From Theobroma cacao (lineage: Eukaryota > Streptophyta > Magnoliopsida > Malvales > Malvaceae), in contig NC_030853.1 of assembly GCF_000208745.1 (NCBI RefSeq), positions 7,083,085 through 7,147,084 of the forward strand: a DNA stretch of 64,000 nucleotides, given 5' to 3'. Numbering within the stretch: position 1 is the stretch's first letter; each line of letters starts with the position of its first letter. The position numbers and the translations under genes were made by a program. The notes beneath the pieces were generated by a model. It worked only from the letters and a program-made list of their open reading frames with translations, had not been told where the DNA came from and made no database searches. Of the stretch, positions 1 to 11,608 are shown one piece after another.

Positions 1-111
1 GAGCCGCGGCACATTTCATAATCGAGGAACCGCATAAATTCCCAATCTTAGAAACCACCTTATCTCTTTAACTGTGGTTAATGACAAGTGTTTGCTCTTG
101 TCTAGGTAAGA
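1..111 (+). other. Retrotransposon leader, probably starting inside the primer binding site
   Basis: The first bases, GAGCCGCGG, would continue a tRNA-iMet primer binding site ending ...TATCAGAGC, the usual site in Tekay elements. An intact example of that site is visible in the SIRE element at 44871. If so, the missing 5' LTR ends only a few bases left of base 1. The remainder is untranslated leader up to the gag ATG at 112. This rests on about six bases and is an inference. Confidence 0.4.
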
Positions 112-1161
112 ATGCCACCTAAGACACGGGTCACCTTAAGACAAGTGAGGGAGCAAGATGCCCCTACTGAGATGACTAATAGGCCACGGGCACCCACTCG
201 TAGGGGGTGAGGTAGACGTGGCATGGTCGCTAGGCCGGTGAGAGCGAGTACGCCTATGAATAGGAAAGATGAGGGACAGCCTTTAGGTGAGACTGTTAGG
301 CCACCGGCGAAAGGCATTACTGTTGAGGACTTGGTAGCGGGTCTGCAGAGAGTCAATCGGGTTGTAAAAATGATGGCAGCCCGTATGGAGTATATACAGA
401 AAATAGTAGAGGGGAGACATGTGGAGCAAGAGTCTCCTAGTTCCCAAAGCCAGACAGATCGCCAACCTCCCGAGGGTTATCAAAGTCGTAGAGACTTTAG
501 TAGTGGGATTTCATTTTCTAACTGTCAAGGCCCATATAGGGAATTAAGGTTACCCCAACATGGGAGTAACGTGATGAGTACCAATGTTGAGTCAGGGCAG
601 GAAGCTTTTGTTGGAAGGAGGCAGCAAGATTCTAGATAGAGTAGTCAAGTCATTCGCTCTTGTGATACTTGTGGGAGACGACATAGTGGACGGTGCTTCC
701 TTACTACAAGAACTTGTTACGGGTGCGGTCAACCTGGGCATATTAGGAGGGATTGTCCGATGGGACATCAATCACCAGATTCTGCTCATGGTTCCACCCA
801 GCCAACTTCATCTGCTTCGTCAGTTGCTGTCTCATCTGGCCGGGAGGTTAGTGGATCGATAGGTAGAGGTGCCGATACTTCCTCTCAAGGCAGACCATCT
901 GGGTCCGGACATCAAAGTTTTGTTGGTAGAGGCCAGGCAAGGGTGTTTGCTTTAACACAGCAGGAGGCTCAAACATCCAATGAGGTGGTCTCAGGTATTC
1001 TTTCCGTTTGTAATATGAATGCTCGGGTACTATTTAATCCTAGTGCTACCCATTCTTTTATCTCTCCATGTTTTGCATCTCGGTTGGGTAGAGATCGTGT
1101 TAGGAGAGAGGAACAATTAGTGGTGTCTACTCCTTTAAAGGAGATAGTTGTGGTTGAGTGA
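112..1161 (+). pseudogene. gag and start of protease, capsid core deleted, three in-frame stops
   Basis: One reading frame runs from ATG 112 straight into pol but is broken by stops at 208-210 (TGA), 637-639 (TAG) and 1159-1161 (TGA). Each is one C-to-T change from Arg (CGA) or Gln (CAG), as expected from cytosine deamination. The N-terminal basic segment and the nucleocapsid end are present: a C-x2-C cluster (661-696) and a CCHC zinc knuckle, [14 protein letters not shown] (715-756). The roughly 250-residue capsid domain expected between them is absent, leaving only about 80 codons of linker. The protease motif at about 1033-1056 reads [10 protein letters not shown]. Aspartic proteases need D at the N position (codon 1036-1038), so the enzyme is probably inactive. 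Gag would form the virus-like particle; this copy should not. Confidence 0.85.
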
Positions 1162-1179
1162 GAATATGAGTCCTGTGTA

Positions 1180-4100
1180 GTGCGAGTCAAGGACAAAGAC
1201 ACTTCGGTGAATCTAGTGGTGCTAGACACCTTAGACTTTGATGTAATCTTGGGGATGGATTGGTTATCACCCTGCCATGCTAATGTGGACTGCTATCATA
1301 AATTGGTTAGATTTGATTTCCCTAGTGAACCATCATTTAGTATTCAGGGGGATAGGAGTAATGCTCCAACCAATTTAATATCGGTCATATCTGTCAGAAG
1401 ATTATTAAGACAGGGTTGTATAGGTTACTTGGCTGTTGTAAAGGATACTCAGGCGAAGATTGGAGATGTAACTCAAGTGTCGATGGTGAAAGAGTTCGTG
1501 GATGTATTTCCTGAGGAGCTACCAGGTTTGCCTCCTGAACGGGAGATTGAGTTTTGCATAGATTTGATTCCCGACACTAGACCTATATCCATACCCCCAT
1601 ATAGAATGGCACCTGCAGAGCTTAAAGAGCTTAAGGATCAGTTGGAGGATTTGTTGGATAAAGGTTTCATACGACCTAGTGTATCCCCATGGGGAGCACC
1701 AGTGTTATTTGTGAAGAAGAAAGATGGGTCACTTAGGCTGTGCATTGATTATCGACAGCTTAATAAAGTGACGGTGAAGAATAAATATCCTCTCCCAAGG
1801 ATAGATGATTTATTTGATCAACTACAAGGAGCACAATGTTTTTCTAAGATAGATCTGCGATCTGGGTACCATCAGTTGAGAATCCGGAACGAAGATATAC
1901 CCAAGACCGCATTTCGAACAAGATATGGGCACTATGAGTTCTTAGTGATGTCATTTGGGCTCACGAATGCTCCTGCAGCCTTTATGGATTTGATGAACCG
2001 AGTGTTCAAACCTTATTTGGATAAGTTTGTGGTGGTGTTTATTGATGACATTTTGATATATTCAAAGAGTCGAGAGGAGCATGAGCAGCATCTTAAGATA
2101 GTGCTCCAAATTTTGAGAGAACATCGATTGTATGCTAAGTTCTCCAAGTGTGAGTTTTGGCTCGAAAGTGTTGCATTCTTGGGGCATGTGGTATCTAAGG
2201 AGGGGATACAAGTTGATACAAAGAAAATTGAAGCAGTGGAAAAATGGCCAAGGCCAACATCAGTTACGGAGATTAGAAGCTTTGTGGGTTTAGCTGGCTA
2301 TTATCGTCGCTTTGTGAAGGACTTCTCCAAAATAGTTGCCCCTTTGACTAAGCTGACACGTAAAGATACAAAATTTGAGTGGTCTGATGCTTGTGAGAAT
2401 AGTTTTGAGAAGCTTAAGGCATGTCTCACCACAGCTCCAGTGTTAAGCCTGCCGCAAGGCACAGGGGGTTACACGGTGTTTTGTGATGCATCGGGGGTTG
2501 GTTTAGGATGTGTATTGATGCAACATGGGAAGGTGATTGCGTATGCATCTAGGCAACTTAAAAGGCATGAGCAGAATTACCCCATACACGATTTGGAAAT
2601 GGCAGCAATCGTGTTTGCCTTAAAGATTTGGAGACATTACTTGTATGGTGAGACTTGCGAGATATACACGGACCACAAAAGTCTGAAGTATATATTTCAG
2701 CAGAGGGATCTTAACTTACGGCAACGTAGATGGATGGAGTTGCTAAAGGATTATGATTGTACTATTCTTTATCATCCCGGTAAGGCCAATGTAGTGGCGG
2801 ATGCCTTGAGTCGAAAATCAATGGGAAGCTTGGCACATATTTCCATTGGTAGGAGATCTTTGGTTAGAGAGATCCATAGCTTGGGAGACATAGGTGTGCG
2901 TTTGGAAGTTGCGGAGACAAATGCTTTACTAGCACACTTTAGAGTGAGGCCTATTTTAATGGACAGGATTAAAGAAGCACAAAGTAAAGATGAGTTTGTG
3001 ATTAAGGCCTTAGAGGATCCTCAGGGTAGGAAAGGAAAAATGTTTACTAAAGGCACAGATGGAGTGTTGAGGTATGGAACCAGACTTTATGTGCCTGATG
3101 GTGACGGGTTGAGGAGAGAAATATTGGAGGAAGCTCACATGGCAGCTTATGTGGTACATCCAGGGGCTACAAAGATGTATCAAGATTTGAAAGAGGTGTA
3201 TTGGTGGGAAGGACTTAAGAGAGATGTAGCTGAGTTTGTCTCCAAGTGCCTGGTTTGTCAGCAGGTTAAGGTCGAGCATCAAAAGCCTGCAGGGCTACTA
3301 CAGCCATTACCAGTACCCGAGTGGAAGTGGGAACATATTGCTATGGACTTTGTAACGGGTTTGCCTCGAACCAGTGGGGGATATGATTCAATTTGGATAG
3401 TAGTGGACCGGTTAACAAAGTCAGCTCATTTTCTTCCGGTTAAGACTACTTATGGGGCTGCCCAATATGCTCGAGTTTATGTGGATGAGATAGTGCGACT
3501 ACATGGTATTCCCATTTCTATAGTATCTGACAGAGGAGCTCAGTTTACTAGTAGGTTTTGGGGAAAGTTGCAAGAAGCATTGGGCACTAAGTTGGATTTC
3601 AGCACAGCTTTCCACCCTCAGACTGATGGACAGTCTGAACGGACCATACAGACATTGGAGGATATGTTGAGGGCTTGTGTGATAGACCTTGGTGTCAGGT
3701 GGGAACAATATCTACCCTTAGTGGAATTTGCCTACAACAACAGTTTCCAAACTAGCATCCAAATGGCACCATTTGAGGCCTTATATGGACGAAGATGTAG
3801 GTCACCCATTGGATGGCTAGAGGTGGGAGAAAGGAAACTTTTGGGGCCTGAATTGGTGCAGGATGCAACCGAGAAAATACACATGATCCGTCAGAGGATG
3901 TTAACAGCACAAAGTAGACAGAAATCATATGCTGATAACCGACGGAGAGACTTGGAGTTCCAAGTAGGAGATCATGTATTTTTGAAAGTTTCGCCAACTA
4001 AAGGGGTAATGAGGTTTGGCAAGAAAGGGAAGTTAAGTCCTCGGTATATAGGGCCATTCGAGATCTTAGAAAAGGTTGGAGCGGTGGCTTATCGTTTGGC

Positions 4101-4386
4101 ATTACCGCCAGACCTTTCTAATATTCATCCCGTGTTTCATGTGTCCATGCTTAGGAAGTACAACCCAGATCCATCACATGTAATACGGTATGAAACTATT
4201 CAGTTGCAAGATGATCTAACCTATGAGGAACAACCGGTAGCTATCCTTGATAGGCAAGTTAAAAAGCTCCGTTCAAAGGATGTAGCCTCAGTGAAAGTGT
4301 TGTGGCGGAATCACACTAGCGAGGAGGTAACGTGGGAAGCTGAGGATGAGATGCGGACAAAGCATCCACACCTCTTCGATATGTAA
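1180..4386 (+). CDS. Ty3/gypsy pol polyprotein: RT, RNase H, integrase, chromodomain
   Basis: An uninterrupted frame of 1,068 codons continues the gag frame after the stop at 1159. It is not an independent gene; 1180 is simply the first possible start codon (GTG). Residue numbers are from there. The end of the protease comes first (ILGMDWL). Reverse transcriptase follows, with catalytic FIDD at about residue 287 (nt 2038-2049). RNase H has its first Asp in VFCDAS at about 436. Integrase has the HHCC zinc finger (HPGATK...CLVC) and a catalytic triad D723, D784, E820 with the canonical 35-residue D-E spacing. A chromodomain (VKVLWRNH...EEVTWE) closes the protein; in chromoviruses it directs insertion into marked chromatin. 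All catalytic residues visible here are intact, unlike gag and protease upstream. It might be supplied in trans, but expression is not shown by sequence. Confidence 0.9.
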   Translation: MRVKDKDTSVNLVVLDTLDFDVILGMDWLSPCHANVDCYHKLVRFDFPSEPSFSIQGDRSNAPTNLISVISVRRLLRQGCIGYLAVVKDTQAKIGDVTQVSMVKEFVDVFPEELPGLPPEREIEFCIDLIPDTRPISIPPYRMAPAELKELKDQLEDLLDKGFIRPSVSPWGAPVLFVKKKDGSLRLCIDYRQLNKVTVKNKYPLPRIDDLFDQLQGAQCFSKIDLRSGYHQLRIRNEDIPKTAFRTRYGHYEFLVMSFGLTNAPAAFMDLMNRVFKPYLDKFVVVFIDDILIYSKSREEHEQHLKIVLQILREHRLYAKFSKCEFWLESVAFLGHVVSKEGIQVDTKKIEAVEKWPRPTSVTEIRSFVGLAGYYRRFVKDFSKIVAPLTKLTRKDTKFEWSDACENSFEKLKACLTTAPVLSLPQGTGGYTVFCDASGVGLGCVLMQHGKVIAYASRQLKRHEQNYPIHDLEMAAIVFALKIWRHYLYGETCEIYTDHKSLKYIFQQRDLNLRQRRWMELLKDYDCTILYHPGKANVVADALSRKSMGSLAHISIGRRSLVREIHSLGDIGVRLEVAETNALLAHFRVRPILMDRIKEAQSKDEFVIKALEDPQGRKGKMFTKGTDGVLRYGTRLYVPDGDGLRREILEEAHMAAYVVHPGATKMYQDLKEVYWWEGLKRDVAEFVSKCLVCQQVKVEHQKPAGLLQPLPVPEWKWEHIAMDFVTGLPRTSGGYDSIWIVVDRLTKSAHFLPVKTTYGAAQYARVYVDEIVRLHGIPISIVSDRGAQFTSRFWGKLQEALGTKLDFSTAFHPQTDGQSERTIQTLEDMLRACVIDLGVRWEQYLPLVEFAYNNSFQTSIQMAPFEALYGRRCRSPIGWLEVGERKLLGPELVQDATEKIHMIRQRMLTAQSRQKSYADNRRRDLEFQVGDHVFLKVSPTKGVMRFGKKGKLSPRYIGPFEILEKVGAVAYRLALPPDLSNIHPVFHVSMLRKYNPDPSHVIRYETIQLQDDLTYEEQPVAILDRQVKKLRSKDVASVKVLWRNHTSEEVTWEAEDEMRTKHPHLFDM

Positions 4387-4431
4387 AGGTAAGCCACTCT
4401 ACATTGAATTTAAATTCGGGGACCGAATTTT

Positions 4432-4447
4432 TATTAGTGGGGGAAAA
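4432..4447 (+). other. Polypurine tract of the Tekay-like element
   Basis: The purine run AGTGGGGGAAAA abuts the TG that opens the 3' LTR. This is where plus-strand DNA synthesis is primed during reverse transcription. Its position, directly after the pol stop and a 45-bp spacer, fixes the LTR boundary at 4448. Confidence 0.75.
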
Positions 4448-6251
4448 TGTGAGACCCTGTCAAGCTCGATTAAAAGACGGTATTGTATCGAGTGGTACAA
4501 CTAAGTTAAATCGAGCCTTGAACTAGTTCAAATAGAAATTCTAAGAGGAATTTGAAAATTTTAAAACCAACAGAATGGCTTAGAATAGTGATTTGGAGTT
4601 CAAGGTCCAGTTTGGAGTCCATCAGAAAATTGACCAATTAGGGACAAAACGGTCATTTTACCATTTGATGATAAAATGGAGATTTTTAGCCAAGATTTGA
4701 TCACATTTGACCAAGAATAATTATATGAAATATAATTATGATTATTGGAGTATAAAATGATGTTTAGTAGTGAAAAATTGTGATTCCCGGTATTTATGGA
4801 GCAGAAGGGCAAAATGGTAATTTTGCCACTAGTGGACTAAACGAAAATTTTTTTAAACAATTTTTGCCCCATTTGGTTAATATTGATCAATATTAGTGTT
4901 ATTTTAGGTTGAAAAGTAGAAATAATGAGATTCCGGTACATTTCGGAGTATAAGGGCAAAATCGTAATTTTTTTGTCTCGGGGGCAAATCAGTAAAATTT
5001 TCGGCCCAGCACTTGTCAAGACCAAGGGATTTTAATTGTGGTAGGATTGGATAAATACCAGAATATTTGTGGTGGAAAATTAAGAAGAAAAAGTCAAAAA
5101 GTTAAAAATTGGGCCAATAAGCATGTGACACATGGCATGCTTGATTATTTTATTATTTTCTATAGAAATCAGCCCATTAAATCCCCAATTCCCTCACCAT
5201 ATTCGGCCTAGACATCCAGCAACAAGAAAAAAGGAAGAACAAAAGGAAAAACAAGAAAACCTAGGTGGAAATTCAAAGAAAAAGTGAAGAAATCAAGGAA
5301 ACAAGCTAGGTAAGTTAAAATTTCTTTAATTCTCCTTGATACCTAGCTTACCCATGCTTTTGTTCTTGATTTCCATGGTTGAATATTGAGTTATCATGAT
5401 GAATTCAATTCTGAAAAATGGGTATGGAAGAGGAATTGTTGTTGGAATAATTTGATTTTAGACTATGTTAGTGTTTAGGGATAGTTAAGCATGGTTATGA
5501 ACAAAAACACAAAAGAAATATTCAATTTCTCTAGGGTTCCTTGTTGGCCGAACCATGAGGGCTGAATATCAATGGGGGATTGTTTTTATTTCAAGGAAAA
5601 TGGCATGGAAAATGATGAAGTAAGGTGAAACGGTTATGTAGAAAAAAATTCGATGCTAGTACACCAAATGACCAAATTTTTTCTATAAGGAATTGTGAGG
5701 GTTCTAATGCTGAATTTGGCTTTATTTAAATGTATGTGGTAAATTAAGGTATTAGAGGAGAAATGAATTAATTTGGAGGTGATTTGGACACAATCGCCGA
5801 TTAATCGGGTGATCGGTCGAATTTAATCGATACCGTGATTAAGCGGTAATCGGACATATTTTTGCATTTACATATCAAGCATTAGTAGTTTAAATTAATT
5901 TATATCAATTTAGGGACAATATAGTAAATTCCTCGACTTTGTTATTTGTCAAGGTGGTGAGACGTCCGGAAAAGGCAAAGGAATTACGCCTGAGGACTAT
6001 TAGTCAGAGTTCACCCGGAATTCGGATTTTCGACACCTGTGAGTGGACTGCCTATCAAAATTGTTTTGGGAATATGACTGTTTTGAACAAAGTGTTTGAA
6101 TGATTTTATGCAATTTTTCATGAAAATGAATGCCTTGGGAACAAGCTTTTGAGAAAAGGTTTATGTTATGAAATGTGGTTATTATGGATTTCTATGTGGC
6201 TGCATTATGTTGATATACATATATGCTTGAATATAATGTTGTGTAATTATG

Positions 6252-6424
6252 TTGACTCGGCTATGTGCGAGTAGGGAGTGCGCATAAGCCGAGGATGACC
6301 CGGTTATGTGCGAGTAGGGAGTGCGCATAACCCGGTGATGACCCGGTTATGTGCGAGTAGGGAGTGTGCATAACCCGGTGATGACCCAGCCATGTGCGAG
6401 TAGGGAGTGCGCATGAGCTGGTGA
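6252..6424 (+). repeat. Tandem array of four about 43-bp hairpin units inside the LTR
   Basis: Four head-to-tail units share the core ATGTGCGAGTAGGGAGTG followed by YGCATRA. Each is flanked by arms that pair across the core: GGCT with AGCC in unit 1, GGTT with AACC in units 2 and 3, CCAGC with GCTGG in unit 4. Arms change together between units, so pairing is kept while sequence drifts. Units are separated by GATGAC. The array is followed by (GAT)n. It could act in RNA (packaging, dimerisation, termination) or simply be a slippage product; the function is unknown. Confidence 0.8.
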
Positions 6425-6503
6425 TGATGATGATGAGCTGGTGATGATGATGATGGGTTGGTGAGATGATGATGATGGGTATATATATATATATATATAT
6501 ATA
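6425..6503 (+). repeat. GAT-rich and (AT)n microsatellite in the LTR
   Basis: Runs of GATGATGATGAT broken by AGCTG and GGTTG are followed by about 12 AT units (6480-6503). Simple-sequence DNA with no coding potential. Confidence 0.85.
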
Positions 6504-7257
6504 CATATGTAAATATGTGTGATATAGCAAATTGATGGACAATGATTTATGGTTGTAATGTACATGAAAGTTGACACATTGTACTTTGAGAATTTTCATG
6601 AATTTTAGGTTGATTTTATTAGTTTAGCAGGATGGCTTTTTGTTGAGTGAGGAAAAATGTTTCTCTTGTTGCTCTGTTTTCACTGCAGCGAAATTCATGC
6701 TCGCTGTAGCGAAAAACTCTCGGGTTTGGAAGGGTTTTAAATAGGAATTAACTAAATTGCATTGTTTTGAAATAAGTGCTTCATGATTTTAAATTCTCCC
6801 TAATTGTTGCTTGTTCCCTTCCTTGTTCACTCACTGAGTATTGTATTCACGTTTTATAAAAATTCATGTTTTCAGATCAGGTGACTGTTGGAACCTAGAT
6901 TGAGGAGTCCCCGTAGTGCATCTCCTGGGTATGTGTCTGGCATTCGATAGTAATCCCTTTTATTGTAAATGTCTTCGCTGGAAGTCATGGGTCCTTTTGT
7001 ATTATGAATACAATCTAACAATGTGAATATGTGTATGCAATGTAAATTGCTATATACATGACTGGTCTAGTGCATGTATATTATTATCGATAATGCCATT
7101 GTGTTTTGGCTATGTTCACACCCGAAAAAAAAGTGTGTGTATGCATGATATGATAAATTTGTTAAGCAAAGGTAAATGGATAGGCTTGCTTGGGCTTAGT
7201 GAGCTATGCTCATTGAGCTCATGCGCCGGTCATGGCCCGAAAAATTGGGTCGTGACA

Positions 7258-7931
7258 AGAAAATAAGAAAAAAGGCTTAAGAAAGAGAGATTTCAAGCTT
7301 CAATTGAAAAAATCTTACTTTTTTTCAGTTGTTTCCTTGAATTTTCACACTTTTCCCTTGAATTTTTCCACCTAGGGTTTTGTTCTTCCTTTTTCTTGCT
7401 TCTCCTTGGTGAGGCCGACCATAATGAAGAGAAATGGGCTGGCTTTGTGCTAATTTATAAGGAAAATAATAAAGAAATAAAAGCTTGACACTTGTCACCT
7501 TACCATTGGTCCATTTTTAAATTCTTAACTATTAAGCTTTCTTTCTCCACCATATAAAATATTTCAATTATCCATAATATAAAATGTTAATGGATGAAAT
7601 CCATGGGCATGACAAGTGTTAGGTGTGTAAAATTACAATTTCGCCCTTGGGTGGCAAAATGACCATTTTGCCCTTAGGTCATGAAAATTTCAATATGATT
7701 CCAAATTGATTCTCGAACTTCGAATCACCATATTAAATCATTATGAGAATTTAAAATTCTCAATTTCATCTTAAAATCTCTCTTTGGTCTAGTTCGAAGC
7801 TTAATTCAACTTAGTTGTACCATTTAGTACACTATCGTCTTTTGACGATTTTTCGAGGCTTTCCAAGTATGCAAGCATATTGTCAATCACATGAATGATA
7901 TGACAAGTATTTTATAAGGTTGGGTTTGACA
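7258..7931 (-). mobile_element. Inverted gypsy LTR fragment, the target of the Tekay-like insertion
   Basis: Read on the minus strand this matches the 5' part of the gypsy LTR family seen at 36880-37667. Shared pieces include the block with CCACCTAGGGTTTTGTTCTTCC, the GACACTTGTCA segment, the tract GGTGGCAAAATGACCATTTTGCCC, and the terminal ATGACAAGTATTTTATAAGG. It ends in TTGACA at 7931, the complement of an LTR-start TGTCAA. It begins exactly where the plus-strand 3' LTR stops, so the rest of this LTR should lie left of the window. Non-coding. Confidence 0.7.
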
Positions 7932-9418
7932 GAACCTTTCACAAAAATTGCTTCATAAGCAATTTTCTCTTTCACACAAAGGAAGTGGTGGCAAAGAAAG
8001 AAAACGTTTCTTTTTTTCTGACAAAAGCTACGTTTTCTTCAATTATGAAAAACTCTCATATGAAAATAGTTAAAAGGTGACTTATATAGTTAGGTTAAAA
8101 TAACTTCAATTTTACAATTAAGCCCTCAATATTATAACACATTATAATATTGGGCCCATTACTTAATTAAACTCTTTTAATTAAGTCTTTAAAATTAAAA
8201 TCAAAATTAATTTCCTTTTATATTTTGCAATCAAGGCCTTATAATTATAACTATTTATAATTATGCCTAAAACTTAATTAAACTCTTTTAATTAAGTTTA
8301 TAGAAGTTAATTACCTAGCAAGTGATTTAAGTCTAACTTAAATCATCACTCTCCTAATTTAATTCAAATGCAATCATTGTGTGTGACCCATTAGGTTCCC
8401 AACATGTTGGTAATGGAATTGATTAATGACTTAATTGATTAATAGAAATGTTAATCAATTAATTTATAATCAATTCCATAGACCAAGATTGGAATCTAGC
8501 AATCCATCATGGCCACCCAATTGTTGGGAGAGTCAAAGGGTTCTTTGACAATCTTTCAGTGTATAGTCTATCAATGTAATTCATTCCTTCATCATATATC
8601 CCGGAAATGATAAGAGCTTGGTATAGTGTCTACTCTTATTGACCTCCATATCTGTTCCTACAATTATAGCATTAGCTTTATAGAAAGTTATGAAACCTTT
8701 TTCACAATCTCATGTCGCCTTGGCCAAGGACTTCAATAAGCTAACGTTAACCAAGAACTGATAGAATATTTCCGCTAAAACATTTGAGGTGATGATTCCT
8801 ATCTTGACCACTTATTTGCCTTCACATGCTTCATACTATACCCAAAAGCATCCTATTTTGGCATCCTTGGTTAGGCACCCGTAGGGATGAAATCAAAGTA
8901 TAGCACTCCACACATAAGACAACCTAGTGTCTCAAGTCTAGAGAGTATTTGCACAATTGACACATGAGAAGTGTTGCATAGACACTAGAGTGTATTACCA
9001 AATGCACTTCTCATGGCGGGTCATATTCAATGAACTTGCTCTCCTAGGCAAACACCTATATTTTAGTTCTAAGTATCTCTATACTTCAATCTATGAGATC
9101 GATTGCTTACTTCCAAAGTAAGGAACATAGTATATATCAGTCTCTAAGCATCATTGATGTCTAGTCTCAATGATACATTGTCTAGGAACATTTTGAGATT
9201 ATGCTTTGATGCGTAGGAATCTCATAACTGCAACCCTTTACAGTTTCCTTGCAATGCATATTAATCTCATGGACTTCATCCAATTAGACTTATAACTCAT
9301 TATAATTGATGTCTTATTGATGAAGAAAAACCTCTAATCATTCAACATGAATGATACTATTGCATGATTGGAATCAAGCCTTAACCAATCCCAATTGGCT
9401 ACAAGGCTCATCCCAACA
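7932..9418 (-). mobile_element. LTR-like segment, minus orientation, probably of a copia-type element
   Basis: The right end reads GGCTCATCCCAACA, the complement of an LTR start TGTTGGGATGAGCC. A purine-rich stretch on the minus strand follows directly (9419-9445, GGAGATTTAGGGATAGTGA), as expected of a polypurine tract. The body has the same AT-rich character and repeated ATTAAGT tracts as the Tork-type LTR at 29690-31424, but no close alignment by eye. The left end is uncertain because it merges with the TGACA of the neighbouring LTR. No internal coding region is attached. Assignment to copia is tentative. Confidence 0.45.
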
Positions 9419-10304
9419 ATATCACTATCCCTAAATCTCCAATGTGAGAGCATTTGATCATCCTCAATGTCTCTAAAGATCATCACACATATCATTAGGC
9501 TTACCCTCGAAACTGATCAAAGTTATTCACATTATTCGCCTTGGCACACTCTAGTCACCGTAGTCTCACATCATAATCATATCACATTTACTTAAGCCTC
9601 TCCATGGCTATCTCACGTCATATGTAAATCAAATCAACGAGTGGTCCTCCCTTGGACATAGTCAAATCACGCTCGATGTTAACCAGTGGAGAATTAAATC
9701 ATGCTTAGGGCAAAGCCGTTAGTGGAGAAACAGATCAGGCACATGCCGAAGCAATAGGTGGAGAACAAATCACACTCAACACCAAAGCATCTGACGGAGA
9801 ATCAAATCATCAATCGGAGTAATCTCTCGACATTAGCATCACCTAGAGTAATCTCAATGGGTGGCATCAAAGTACTACAGGAGGGAATCATAGGCGGGAT
9901 TAGTGCCATCATCCCTACTTACGACCGTCCCTACAGGCACACACATAATCACAAGGGGACGAAACTCCACTCCACCACAAATTAGATCAATGTCTGGAAT
10001 TCATTCCTTGAATAGAAACACAAATCTGCCAATAAGGCCTTTATGCCTTTACCATTCCATATGTCCACAATATATCACAATTCATATTTATTGAGCCTTA
10101 ATCGTCTATAAGCTCGTTTAAGGTTGTAAGGGCCTTTATATCTCCAAGACATCATTTATTCAAATCATCTTATCTTAACATTCACTTAAGGTAATCTGCT
10201 CCTAAGGACCATCATAGCCTCTAGACATCCTAGTCTAGGCTCACATCACATAAGCCACTTGTGCGACTTACACCTCAGCACACAATCACACATTTCATCA
10301 CATA

Positions 10305-10306
<2 letters not shown>

Positions 10307-10338
<32 letters not shown>

Positions 10339-10378
10339 ACAATACACACACACACACACACACACANACTACTACACT

Positions 10379-10413
<35 letters not shown>

Positions 10414-10442
10414 CAAATACACACACACACACACACACACAT
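10307..10442. repeat. Duplicated (TA)n-(AC)n microsatellite pair containing an undetermined base
   Basis: Two copies of the same compound block lie in tandem: an (AT)n run, then TGTT plus CAAATAC or CAATAC, then (AC)n. Between them lies ACTACTACACTAC with a single N at 10367. The N marks a position the assembly could not resolve, so copy number here is uncertain. Confidence 0.85.
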
Positions 10443-11101
10443 TCACACGTATATAGTTTTCTAGCTTAGGTTCATCTATCTAGGCATGCATCATTTATCC
10501 TAATACCATGGCAACGCACCTATCATGCATTATGCATCATATGCATTTAACTTAAATCCCACTCACAGTGACAAATTTGGAGGTAATCCCAGCCAAGCTC
10601 AATCCTTAGCCCCCAATCGTTGTCTAACTTGCCAACGAGTTGATCTAACTCCGTTTCCCTTTTCAAATACATCAGAACATGAAATATTAATTATTCCTAG
10701 CTTTCAAAAAATACCAGCTTTTTCACAATTAATCAAATCTTAGCAATCCAACTATTTAAGTTCAAATTCTTCATTAATGAGCTAAACCCATACCTAGAAG
10801 CTGGATTGCTGAGTCTTAGCTCCAAATTCTCCAATCCAAACCAAAAAGGAAAAATTACCAAATCTAGAGAAAATCGAATTTTGAAGTTATTAATTGATTA
10901 AATTGAAAAATAATTAGTAAAAACGTTAAATCTTACCTCCAGGATGGTTTCCCAAGCTCCAAATAGCCCCAAATGGATTTAGAAATCAATTTGAGGGTTA
11001 GGGCTTTTAGTTTTTATAGAGAAAAAGGAAGAGAAAGAGTTGAGAGAAAAGGTTGGGTGAAAATGGCCCGACACCCCTTTTTATTTTTGTCTTTTATTTA
11101 T

Positions 11102-11382
11102 GATGTATTAGTACATTTGGCAATGTATTGATACATCTGCCCTAATTTCAAATGAATGTATTGATACATGGAGGCAATGTGTTGATACATTTCAAGCATA
11201 ATGGTCCTAGGTGCTTTCTGCATCAAATGTATCGATACATTAAGGCAATGTATTCATACATGCTCATCCTTTGCCAAATCTATCAATACATCCTTAAATG
11301 TATAGATAGAATTCCTCCAAAACGCCTCATGTTATTCTTCTTGCCAAGAATGTATCGATACATAAAGGGATGTATCGATACA
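11102..11382. repeat. Cluster of about ten ATGTATYGATACAT palindromes
   Basis: Near-perfect 14-bp palindromes of the form ATGTATTGATACAT or ATGTATCGATACAT recur with irregular 20-60 bp spacing, for example near 11124, 11155, 11224, 11349 and 11368. Others carry one or two changes. They lie within about 500 bp of the presumed LTR start at 11608, so in U3. That position suits protein-binding enhancer copies, which is an inference. Confidence 0.75.
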
Positions 11383-11608
11383 TTTTCCTCTATAGGCAAT
11401 TTTAAGCTTCTAAAACTTTTAAAAAATCCAAGTTTAACACCCCAAACTCATTCCCTGTAAATATCATACCTCAAACTATGGGATTTATCACATATTTTCT
11501 CAAAATTTGCCTAAATGTCCATTTATCTACATAGATATCCTCAAACTCTTGATGTCCATAACATATTATCCATTAACTTAATTTACATTGGAAATTAGGT
11601 GTGTTACA

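Larger units (their letters stand above)
1..7257 (+). mobile_element. Ty3/gypsy chromovirus, Tekay/Del-like, internal region and 3' LTR
   Basis: One LTR retrotransposon read left to right: leader, damaged gag, protease, reverse transcriptase, RNase H, integrase, chromodomain, polypurine tract, and a 3' LTR with TG...CA ends. The order protease-RT-RNase H-integrase defines Ty3/gypsy. The C-terminal chromodomain and the long LTR (about 2.8 kb) point to the Tekay/Del chromovirus lineage. The 5' LTR is left of the window. The 3' flank is minus-strand LTR DNA of a related family, so the element landed inside an older LTR. The 5-bp target duplication cannot be checked; the 3' copy would be AGAAA (7258-7262). 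Lineage assignment is inference from motifs. Confidence 0.9.
4448..7257 (+). repeat. 3' LTR of the Tekay-like element
   Basis: It begins TGTGAGACCC directly after the polypurine tract and ends GGGTCGTGACA, giving TG...CA ends and about 2,810 bp. A related LTR end (TGTCACGAC or similar, read in reverse) recurs at 29003, 34744, 50042 and 62535. The U3/R part holds AT-rich DNA and a segment around 5160-5300 shared, inverted, with 7260-7500 and 36880-37100. A tandem hairpin array and GAT/AT microsatellites lie at 6252-6503. No LTR-LTR age can be measured because the 5' LTR is outside the window. Confidence 0.85.
9419..11608 (-). mobile_element. LTR-like segment of a gypsy family, minus orientation
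   Basis: The right end GGTGTGTTACA is the complement of an LTR start TGTAACACACC. Layout resembles the gypsy LTR at 50042-53291 read in the same direction. An array of short related units rich in GGAGAA and AATCA comes first (about 9640-9900), then microsatellites, then AT-rich sequence, then a promoter-like part with palindromic repeats near the LTR start. The left boundary is not defined. No protein domain was found; short ORFs here are accidental. Confidence 0.5.

Noticed and set aside
6252..6424. Possible CRISPR-like array
   Set aside because: Units are directly adjacent with no unique spacers, lie inside a plant LTR, and no cas genes exist.
6261..6599. Minus-strand ORFs encoding repeated Ala-Leu-Pro-Thr-Arg-Thr peptides
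   Set aside because: They are translations of the hairpin array and GAT microsatellite; period and content follow the DNA repeat, not a protein.
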